64,000 nt of DNA from Pythium myriotylum (Eukaryota > Oomycota > Peronosporomycetes > Pythiales > Pythiaceae): contig JALJCQ010000016.1 of NCBI GenBank assembly GCA_023091665.1, positions 1,054,001-1,118,000 on the forward strand, written 5' to 3'. Shown one piece after another: positions 30,919 through 39,601 of this stretch. The position numbers and the translations under genes were made by a program. The notes beneath the pieces are model-generated. The model was not told the origin of the DNA. It searched no databases and worked only from the letters and a program-made list of their open reading frames with translations. Positions within the stretch are counted from its first letter, which is position 1. Every line of letters begins with the position of its first letter.

Positions 30919-31950
30919 GCGGCGGAGAGTGCGAGCCGAGAAGCTTCTCGTCGTGGGGGTCGCCGGTCCGGAGACGGCTCGATCGAGCGCGCGCGACGAG
31001 CTGCGGGCCGTGGGAACGCTCGCCGCCGGGCGCGGAGAGACGGGGCAGCAGCGAGGGCGCGCGGGAGATCCGTGGGTCCCCTCGGCCGATCTAGAGGAGC
31101 GAGGGCATTCGAAGATCATGCGCTGCCCAGGAGATCGAAGGTCGTGGTGGCGTCCACTATTGAAGGCAGACAACCCCAGGGGGGGTACAGAGGGTACATG
31201 TACCCACCTGGTCTGGTTTTTTGCTGCTTGGAGAGACGACCAGGGGACAGAGAAGCGTACTGTACCCGTCAAAAAACACAAATCACGATTACGCGAAGAG
31301 AGGGTCGCATAATCAGGATTCCACCACACCTCGTGATAGTGAAAGCAAGATCAAATCTCAAATCATGATTACGTCCGTGATGGAGCTTGGTTTTTTGGGG
31401 GTACACGGAGCTCGTGAAGCGGTCAAGACAACCGCCGCCGTGGTCATCATTTCACCGAGTGATGGAAGCGAAGAGAGTCAAGGCAGTCATGCTGGATTTC
31501 TTTCAGTGTATTTCTGTTTAGTGGTGGGGGAAGACTCGAGCTCGTGACGGCGCGCGAGCAGCTGCGTCAAGGCGCGAGGCTGCTGCGAGCACGTCGAAAA
31601 AGCCGAGCCAGCCGAGGATCCGAAGACCACGCTCCATCGTGCACCTAGAGCGACCCGAGTGACGCCGGCGCGCAGACCAACCTAATGCTCCACGCGCCGC
31701 CGGGGACTTGACCTCACACTCGCCGTCGCCCATTTTTGCTGAACATTTCCTATCCTATTGTTGTTGTTTGTCAGCAAGAAGTACCTGGCAGTACTCCTTG
31801 AACGGGAAAAAGAACCTCTTGGAGCCGCTTCGATCCGGCTGGACGCTTTTCCGACACACTCGCAAGCAGCTTGCATCCTTGCACGCGCTCGCACAAAGTG
31901 GCGTCGAGAGAGAGCTCGAGACGGATGAGAAAGAAAAAAGAAGAGTCGGC
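30919..31950. promoter_or_regulatory. Upstream region of the EGF receptor kinase
   Basis: 1.03 kb between two minus-strand genes; it should contain the kinase promoter and the SEC61 3' UTR. It has a 14-bp palindrome GGGTACATGTACCC at 31192-31205 and three AATCANGATT elements at 31281, 31311 and 31361. I see no gene; short frames at 31518-31733 lack support. Confidence 0.45.
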
Positions 31951-33448
31951 TTAGAAGCCGAACATGTTGGCAAGCGGGAGCTCGGCGTTCTCACGCGCGA
32001 ACGTCTCGAAGTACTGGTAGATGATGGTCACCGCCAGCAAGATACCCGTGCCCGAGCCAATCGCACCGAGCAAGTCGGCCACCATCGAGAGCGCACCAAT
32101 GCACATACCACCGAAAGCAGCGGCCGTCGGGATGTAGCGGTTGAGCACGTTGACGATCGACGAGTCGCGGTGGCCCTTCATCACCATCTGCTGGTCGCGG
32201 AGCTGCTTGGCGACATCGCGAGCCGACGAGCCCGAGATCTCGATCCACGTCTTCGAGAAGAGCGCGCACGAGGCGAGGATGAACACCACGTAGATGAGGA
32301 AACGGAACGGATCGTAGACAACCTGGGCGAGGTTGGCCGGTGCCGACATGTAGTAGGCGAGACCACCGACCGGGACGGTCTGGCCGGCCGCACCCTCGAC
32401 ATCCTGCCACACACCAAGCAGACGCACAAGGAAGTTGGTGCTAAACTTCTTGTAGAGCAGCTGCGAGATGAAGTACAGGTTGGACACAAGCGCCGTCTGC
32501 AAGATGATCGGCATGTTCGAGGTGTAGAAGAGCTTGATCGGGAAGGTGCCCTGCTGGCCACGGAGACGCTGGTACTTGACCGGAAGGTCGACGCGGAAGC
32601 CCTGGAAGTAGATCACGACGATGAAGATGAACATGGTAGCGAGCAAGTTGGTCACGTTCGGCAGGTTCTGGCGGTAGAACGCTTCCTTGAGCGCGCGCAG
32701 CTTGTCCGAGCGGGTGATGAGCAGGTGGAAAAGAGCAATGATCGCGCCCTCGAACTCCGTGCCACGGCCAGTGTTGATCGTCGTGGGGCTGAACGCCTTC
32801 CAGATGATGTTCTCACAGATGTTGGTCGCGATGAAGAGCGAGATACCCGAGCCAAGACCGTAGCCCTTCTGGAGCATCTCATCCAAGATGATCACGAGTA
32901 CACCAGCGCAGAGCAGCTGGAGGATGATCAGGATGGCGTTGAACGCACCAATGTCCGAGACGTTGCCGTACATGCCCGAGACCACGTACGCGACAGCCTC
33001 ACCGAGCGTGATGAGGATACCGAACAGCTTCTGCGCACCACTAAACAGCGCGCGGTCTTCTTTGAGCGACTGGTCCACTTCAATCATTTTCGTACCGGCC
33101 ATGAGCTGCATGACGAGACCCGAGGTCACAATCGGCGAGATACCCAACTCCATGAGCGTGCCGCGGTTCGAGGCCAAGATGACACGCATCCAGTAGAGCG
33201 GATCCGACGACTTGTTGGTCTGGATGCCGTAGAGCGGGATCTGGCAGCAGACCAGGAAAATGAAGAGCGTGATCACGGTCCACAAGACCTTTTCACGGAA
33301 CGGGATCTTGCGGTCCGGCTGCGCCACTTCGGGCAGCACGCACATGACGGGGCGGATCAAATGCAGGAAACGCACTAGAAGCAAACAAAAAGCATCATTA
33401 GCGACGAGCGGCGAGACGCCATGAGACGGGAGCAGAGAGCGACGTACT
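31951..33448 (-). CDS. SEC61A: Sec61 translocon alpha subunit
   Basis: Exons 31951-33374 plus a single coding base at 33448, with a 73-nt intron (GTACGT...CTAG); 474 residues. The spliced start reads ...CTACC-A|TG-CGT, so the A of the ATG is in the first exon and TG in the second; the protein begins [17 protein letters not shown], aligned with the family start, and no other in-frame ATG upstream is supported. Very high similarity to animal SEC61[117 protein letters not shown], with ten membrane helices. It forms the ER protein-conducting channel with SEC61 beta and gamma. Confidence 0.96.
33375..33447 (-). other. Intron that splits the SEC61A start codon
   Basis: Donor GTACGT (complement of 33442-33447) and acceptor TTCTAG. 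The base just 5' of the donor is A and the two bases after the acceptor are TG. Joining them makes the only in-frame ATG next to the conserved N-terminus. Confidence 0.8.
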
Positions 33449-35298
33449 GGTAGCGGCGTTGTCGTCTCTCGGAAGGGGGAAATGACAAGTGGGTCGTGGG
33501 GCGCTCCTGAGGAGCTCCGGAGAGAGAGGGACAAACTGGCGAGCCCTGGAGCGTTGCACACGGGACACAAAGGATCGCGTAAAAACGAGGTGTAAAAAGG
33601 CAGTCATAATACTTGGTGTTTGTATGGAAGAGGTAAATACGCCTCTGACCGGGCAGCGAGGCCACGTGTCGGATGGGTATCAAATGTAAGAGGTGTATGT
33701 ATGCTAAATTGGAGGTAATTTGTACAATAAGGACATTAATCGAGAGAAAGACATGTACCAATACGAACCCTTCTGAGTACGAGCTGATCCCAAGTCGTTC
33801 AATCTGGGACGGTCCACACTGCAAGGTGGGGTGGACCTCCTCGTCGGGCCAGTGCAGTGGCAGCCGGAATCACCTGCACCCCTGACGGCTCCCTCGGGCT
33901 CCATCATCATCATCATCCTTTCGCGAACACATCCCCGATCATCCTCCACAGGAATTTTTCCCTCCACCATCTCTCGATCCACAGGCGATAGGAGCCCCGG
34001 CCGAGGACGCGCCGTGCATCACGAGGGATGGGAATCGGCAAACTAAACAAACAGGCGGTTGCCGGTCACAAGGGTCTCAAGCGGACGATGTAGCCATGAC
34101 TCCCAACGTGAGCTGACGACGACACCACGCTGCTCGAAGGAAAGTACGTGAAAAACCGCGTGCAACCGACGGAGAGAGAGAGAACGTGCGACGAGTCAAG
34201 ACGAGCGTCGTTGCAATGGGCCATCGAGAAGATTCGATCCGTGGGCCACCAGCAGAGCAAGTGGATAAGAAGGGATCTTGTTGTCGCCACGTCGAGCGCG
34301 TCATCCTTTGACGCCCTGGGCGTTGACGTCGCATGCGACCATCACTCTGCCAGAACTCAGCCCCGGTTCTGTGCCGCGGAACAAGCATGCGGCTCGCAGA
34401 TTTTTCGTGAGGTCGTGGGTGGTAAGCCCGCGACGCCACGACGCGCTCGGCTCGCTCGTCGGCGCGTCGTGGGGCCGCCCACGCCAACGTTGGAGCGACG
34501 CGCACGCCAACGTTGGCGCGAGACAGACGCTGTGGTCAGAGCGCGAGGAAGTGTGGGGCGAGAGCGCGCGCTGCTGCACGGACTCGACGGCGCTGGTCAA
34601 GAGTTCAAGCAACTGCGGACCCCAGATTCGCGCAGCGGATCCCAAGCACCGACCTCTTGGGGGACCAATCAGCGTGAAGGAATCCAACGTTGGTTATTTT
34701 ACACGTCGCTATCTCACATCCGTTCAGCCAGTAACGGCCGCACGCGCCCACGAAGACGCTCGGCTCGTTTGCGAAGGAAAGATCTGTTCCGGCGGTGGAG
34801 GCAGCGGTGTTTAGCAGCCCGTGCGCAGTCGGTTTCTCTCTTCCTCGGAGCCGTCGTCTTCCTCTGGTCGAGTGGCTCCATGGGAATCTAACGTTAGATT
34901 CGCCCAATCGGACGCCTCCGGCTTCCTTCGCCGTCTGTTCTGCACCCGTAGTCTGACTCGTCTGCCGTGCCTTGCCTCCCCCACACTTCAACGCCAACGT
35001 CGACGTACCCCTTCGGTCCGTAAATTACGCAAGCAGAGTGAAGGTCCCGGCTCTCCCGGACACAGAAAATGTCGCGGAACGCGTAAATTACAATGAATCT
35101 GAGTTCGTAGGGCGTAAGCTAACCTTCCCGCCCAAGTCGGCCGACTTGTTTGCGTGGGGCGCATTTCCGGATTCTCCCCATCAATTGCAATCTCCCGCGC
35201 GCCTTCGTCGGCCTCTCGCTACGTCACGCGGCGCGACGCGGACCTCTCTTCCCCCTCACGCTCTCCGCCGCTCTCTCCGCTTTCCAACGGTGTGCCCC
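33449..35298. promoter_or_regulatory. Divergent region SEC61A / B56-like gene with AACGTT palindromes
   Basis: 1.85 kb with no supported gene. Four perfect palindromes centred on AACGTT: CCAACGTTGG at 34484-34493, CGCCAACGTTGGCG at 34505-34518, CCAACGTTGG at 34684-34693 and the 18-bp GAATCTAACGTTAGATTC at 34884-34901. A GGAGCTCC palindrome at 33511-33518 lies about 65 nt before the SEC61A start. A short CAT repeat is near 33903. A 247-codon open frame at 34148-34891 has no family resemblance and overlaps the palindromes. Confidence 0.5.
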
Positions 35299-37077
35299 AT
35301 GTCCCCAACGCGTGACAAGACGCCGCTCGACGGCGCCGACAAGGCCATGCTCTTCTCGTCCGAGGACCCCGTGCAGCGCAAATTCAAGCACCCGCGCGAC
35401 GCCGCCAAGCGCGGCAACAACGGCCACGCTGGTCGCCGCGCGCCCGGCTCGGGCGTGGCGCCGCACGGCGCGCGCAACATCCCGGGTCGCCGCAAGGAGA
35501 AACCCGCCGCCATGTCGCCGATGATGCTCAGTCGCTCGGTGCCGTCGGCAGCGCAGTCCTGGCCGCCCGAGAAGATCGAGCTCGAAGAGAACCTCGACCC
35601 GAATTGGACGCTGGACGCGCCGCTGGCGACGTCGGCGCCGGAAGGCTCGCACCTCAGCCGCAGCTTCGGTAAGCGCGAGGCGCGCACCATGACGCTATTC
35701 GAGAGCGCCATGATCTTCAACGAGGCCGGCAACTTGCTGAGCCACGACAACTTTGACGAGCTCGGGTCCTCGCCCGAGCTCGGTCCGCAGAGCTTTCGCC
35801 GCAAGCACAAGCGCCGCGTCGGTCGCCACCGCCCGGAGAAGAAGAAAGGTCCCGAGATCAGCGGCGACCGGCTCTCGCCAGACGACGTGGTGCTTGAGCT
35901 AATGCACGTGCTCATGCCGGACGTTGAAGTCACCAAGGAGCTGAACATGCTCTTCCTCGGCGGCTCGCGCCACCACGCGGGTGACGTGTTCCACTTTGAA
36001 GACGACAGCGAGGACAACAACCAGACGTCACACGCGTCCTCGGGCCTGCCTGGCTGCAAGCTGCTGACCATCGACGTGCTCAAGTTCCAGTCGACACTGA
36101 CGAAGATGCTCTTCCCTAAGGACGATTCGGATGTGGAGCTCCCATTCGTTGGTACTTCGCCAAGCCAGCTCGTGGAGCAGTTCCTGTCGGAGCACTGGAT
36201 CGCAAAGAGTATGCTCAGTGCCGTGAAGCTCGATGTGCTGTCGCAGTACGACGCGTTTGCCGTTCTTCTTGCGGTCTACCGCGCGCTGCCTTCGCTTCGC
36301 GATGCGGTGCTCAAGAACCTCGTGGCTGTTTGCCTTGCCATCTTCGACCACCAAGCCATGGATCAGCTGCAAGGAACGAGTGACTCGCGCAAGCTCGTGA
36401 GCATGAAAGGCTCGATCGCGATGCTCAACGCCATCTTGTCGGTGACCGAGTACGAGATCGCTGAGACTCCCGAGGTGTTTGGCGACAGCCCTCAAGAGAT
36501 CGACGAGGCACTCGATGTGATCTGCGTCCGCATTGTTGAGGCGACCAAGCTTCTGGTTCGCAGCTCTCCCGGCGGCTCGAAAGCCAAGACGGACGACAAC
36601 AACCAAGTCGAGAAGTTTCAAGAAGGATCCGACTCGGTTGAGGCGACGACGTACAGTGCGATCGGCGAGGTTATCTTCCGCCTCTCAGTCTTCTCCCCTA
36701 TGCACGGCCAAGAGCTGCTCACGTGGATGCTCCGCAAGTGGCCGCAACGCAACGTCCAGCTGCAACTCTTCTACGTCCGTTTCATCACGGGCATCTTGGT
36801 GCAGTTTATGGTGCGTGGCGTGTTCCTGCCAGAAGACGTCGTTGCAAGGGCGTTCTCTCGATTGCGCGCCTGTATCAAGTCTCCTCACTTCCTCATCGCC
36901 AAGGAAGCCTCAAGCGTGTGTGGCAACCTTCCTCTGATGGACATGTACCTGTCCCACGACCAGCAGCTCCGTGAACAAGTCTCCGAGGCTCTCCATGCGA
37001 ACGCCACGAGCCATTGGAACGACCGCATTCGCCAGATGTCGGACGAGTACTTCGACATGCTGCTCGATTTTGCCTGA
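35299..37077 (+). CDS. HEAT-like protein resembling PP2A regulatory subunit B56
   Basis: Single exon, 592 residues from the first ATG with a sensible context (MSPTRDKTPLDG). The N-terminal 170 residues are basic and low-complexity; the C-terminal 370 are helical and HEAT-like. Near the end, LLTWMLRKWPQRN, then CIKSPHFLIAKEASSV and ATSHWNDRIRQMSDEYFDMLLDF, appear in the same order as the B56 family's conserved WP, SSPHFQVAERAL and HWN segments. That suggests a divergent PP2A targeting subunit, which would direct the phosphatase to substrates. Its N-terminal helices lack the strict B56 consensus, so another HEAT-repeat protein is possible. Confidence 0.6.
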   Translation: MSPTRDKTPLDGADKAMLFSSEDPVQRKFKHPRDAAKRGNNGHAGRRAPGSGVAPHGARNIPGRRKEKPAAMSPMMLSRSVPSAAQSWPPEKIELEENLDPNWTLDAPLATSAPEGSHLSRSFGKREARTMTLFESAMIFNEAGNLLSHDNFDELGSSPELGPQSFRRKHKRRVGRHRPEKKKGPEISGDRLSPDDVVLELMHVLMPDVEVTKELNMLFLGGSRHHAGDVFHFEDDSEDNNQTSHASSGLPGCKLLTIDVLKFQSTLTKMLFPKDDSDVELPFVGTSPSQLVEQFLSEHWIAKSMLSAVKLDVLSQYDAFAVLLAVYRALPSLRDAVLKNLVAVCLAIFDHQAMDQLQGTSDSRKLVSMKGSIAMLNAILSVTEYEIAETPEVFGDSPQEIDEALDVICVRIVEATKLLVRSSPGGSKAKTDDNNQVEKFQEGSDSVEATTYSAIGEVIFRLSVFSPMHGQELLTWMLRKWPQRNVQLQLFYVRFITGILVQFMVRGVFLPEDVVARAFSRLRACIKSPHFLIAKEASSVCGNLPLMDMYLSHDQQLREQVSEALHANATSHWNDRIRQMSDEYFDMLLDFA

Positions 37078-37395
37078 GCTGAGTGGATACTTCTACTCCA
37101 CTCTCACAGATAGAAAAATAGACCCCACTAGGACACCTCCAGACCACTCGCACCTACAGCTACGACGAGTCCATGGACACTTGCGCTTCTAGAAGTTATG
37201 TCTCCTTGCGCTTGTTTGCGAGCTGCCCTCCCAAGATATTTAAGCCACAAAAAATGATGTAACAAAGTGTAAAATAGAACTGTAAATTGGGGCGAGTTTT
37301 GGCGCCATCTTTGCCGGTTGATTTCTTGTTGCCGTGGACGCTTTTGGCATTGTACGTCTAAGGTTATGGCCGTTTATTGAGCTTACGAGATCTCC
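37078..37395. other. Convergent 3' gap
   Basis: 318 nt between the B56-like stop and the coiled-coil gene's stop. AT-rich centre (about 37230-37290) consistent with 3' UTRs and polyadenylation. Nothing else seen. Confidence 0.5.
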
Positions 37396-38873
37396 TCACA
37401 ACGCACGACGTGTTGGATGCGCCGGCGGTCGAGATGAGGGAAGTGTTGCACCTCTGTGTATCCCTCCGCTGAGTCCGTCCATCGTATCTCGGCTGCCGTT
37501 GAGCTCATGCAAGCTGTTACTGTTCGTGAACGAGTCACGCGGCACTGTGCCGCCTCCCAATACACCGCTATCTGTTTCGCTTTGATTTCGCTTTGCACGA
37601 GCGCCGGCCTTCAATGTCTGATACCACTGCTCGTACTTCGCGAGTTGTGCGTCTCTCTTTGATAAGGTCGCTGTGAGTTGTTGAATCTGTTGTTGCTGCT
37701 GTTGAATCTGACTGCTCAGCTGCGCACTGGAGTCATACGGGAAACATTAGCATCCTCATCGCCGCAGTGAGGTGACAAAACTAACGTGGAATCTTTCGAC
37801 GACGATGGTTGGGCGGACGTTCCTGGTTGCTGACTTTGGTTTTGCTGCCTTCTCCACTCCTCAAGGGCTCGCTTGATCATCACAAGCTAGGAGTGAAGGA
37901 CCATTGTTAGTTGATTCAGCCGACTTCTCTCCGCAACTCCTGTTACCTTTTGGTTGTAGTGTGTCTTAAACTTGTCCATCGCTTCCTGGAGGTCACGATT
38001 CTCAGCTTGTACTTGCGAGAGTGCGTCACATTTCTGTATTCACAGGCAACGAATGTGTCAGATTAAACTCTCCTAGACAGGATCCAATTAGACATGTCCC
38101 ACTCACCTTTAGCAAAGTTGTGTTCTCATTGCTCAATGTTTTGACTGTGTTGAGCAACCGAACGATCTCGTACTTCTGGTGTGTGATCGTTTCTTGTAAG
38201 GTGTCGTTGTCATGAATGTCGGACCCTCGGCCACTCAGTGAAGTCCTTCGTTCGTTGTGGTGGGCTTCACCCGAATCCTTCGATGAATGAGGAGGCTCTT
38301 TGCCACTAGCCACGTGGAACCCAGGCTGAGGGGGTAATCTCGTATCAACTGTTGCGCGTGGGCCGTACTGCTTCTCCATCAACCTGGAAGCATGAGGTTC
38401 GTTGAATACCGGAACCAAGCAGGCTTCGGAATGTAGAACCTCACCGAACTCGCTGATTCCGCATCCGTGACGCCACTGCCGCGCGAAGTGTCGAGACTCC
38501 ATCGACGGTAACGGCTTGTGCGCCGATTGGAGTTCTAGATGATCGACAAGGTTAGATATTGAGAACGCTGGCTAGTTATGAACAGAGTCGAACCTGGCTT
38601 TCGTAGGGAGCAAGCAGAACGAGTCTCCCAGTGAAGAGGACAGGTGGCGAGACGACATCAGCACGTGGTTCTGAGCAGTGGATACCTCGAGTGAGGACTC
38701 AGCTCCGACGGCCCCAAACAGACATATCGGTATACCTTGTCGGCATTACCGCCCGAGAGACCGAGTTCATGGAGCCGCCGCCAGAGTTCCTCGATCTCTT
38801 CTGCTGCCTGGTTCAGCTGGCTCGTCGCCTGTGCATTCTCTGCCGGATCGAGTCCCTCCAGGCCACTCGACAT
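37396..38873 (-). CDS. Coiled-coil protein, unrecognised
   Basis: Proposed exons 38736-38873, 38107-38571, 37947-38033, 37786-37886 and 37396-37726, giving 373 residues. The last three introns (73, 60 and 59 nt) are clear and in phase. The first intron is uncertain: the acceptor at 38572 gives 164 nt, longer than all others here; a second option joins a donor at 38749 (GTAATG) to 38534, and a small extra exon cannot be excluded. The product has an N-terminal helix (AAEEIEELWRRLHELG), a Ser/Pro-rich linker, a coiled coil (TLQETITHQKYEIVRLLNTV, VQAENRDLQEAMDKFK) and a Gln-rich helix (AQLSSQIQQQQQQIQQL). No domain recognised; a cytoskeletal or meiotic scaffold is speculative. The start is 42 nt from the preceding gene's stop on the same strand. 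Confidence 0.6.
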
Positions 38874-38915
38874 GGGCGTGAATCCTAAATCCCCGATCAC
38901 TCCCGGTCAGCTCAC

Positions 38916-39449
38916 TTAACTCATCCAGTCCATCCCGCTGAGATCTCCACCACTCGCACCTTCGGCCTTGACCGGCTCGTGCCCACCAACGACCATCGCG
39001 CTCGTCTTCACACGGGTCGTGGCTGCTCCGTTGTCCACAGCGCCGCCGTCCCGCTTGGCCGTATCGGTATCCGTCGGCTCTTGCTTCGTTTCCTCCGCCT
39101 CGGGGATCTTGGCGCGAGCCGCGTGGGCGCGATACTCGTAGTTCTCCGCGAGCAGCATGAGCGCGTCGATCGTGCGCTTGTCGCCGATGGCGTTCGCGGC
39201 CTCGATGAACTTCTCGCTCGCGAGCCGCGCCTCGCGTTCCACGACGGCATACTACCACGACAGAGTTCATCTTCAACATCGCGTTTCTCGGGCGTTTCAA
39301 GGCCGAGAACCGCCGGCGACGCGGCGTCCGGCAGAAGAGACACGCACCTCCTCTCGCTTCCAGGCCTCCTCGGCGCGCAGCGCGTGGAAATGGGCCTTGA
39401 CGGCCGGCGCGGACGCCTCATACTCCTCTTGCTCCGAGTTCTTCCACAT
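38916..39449 (-). CDS. Small helical protein, unrecognised
   Basis: Exons 39348-39449 and 38916-39251, intron 96 nt, 145 residues (MWKNSEQEEYEASAP...). Highly helical and rich in Glu and Ala up to about residue 85 (EREARLASEKFIEAANAIGD, ALMLLAENYEYRAHAARAK), then an acidic/Ser/Gly tail. The frame is open further upstream, reading PPGFFVTFFSIVT just before the chosen Met, preceded by an AG (TCTAG); this looks like part of a membrane helix, so an upstream exon could exist and the true protein could have an N-terminal membrane anchor. No family recognised. Confidence 0.55.
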
Positions 39450-39601
39450 CGTGACGATGCTGAAGAACGTCACAAAAAAACCAGGAGGCGCCTAGATTAG
39501 GACTGCACTTTATCCCTTACGAGTGATGATTGGATGAAAAGGCAAGGATCGCATTATAAGCCAATCATAGGTCGTGTCGCTTCACGATCCCACAGCCCTC
39601 G

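Noticed and set aside
31708..33378. 556-codon open frame antisense to SEC61A
   Set aside because: Charged, low-complexity product with no family motif; it mirrors the codon bias of SEC61A on the other strand.
34148..34891. 247-codon open frame upstream of the B56-like gene
   Set aside because: No domain, and it runs through the palindromic promoter cluster; composition unlike neighbouring genes.
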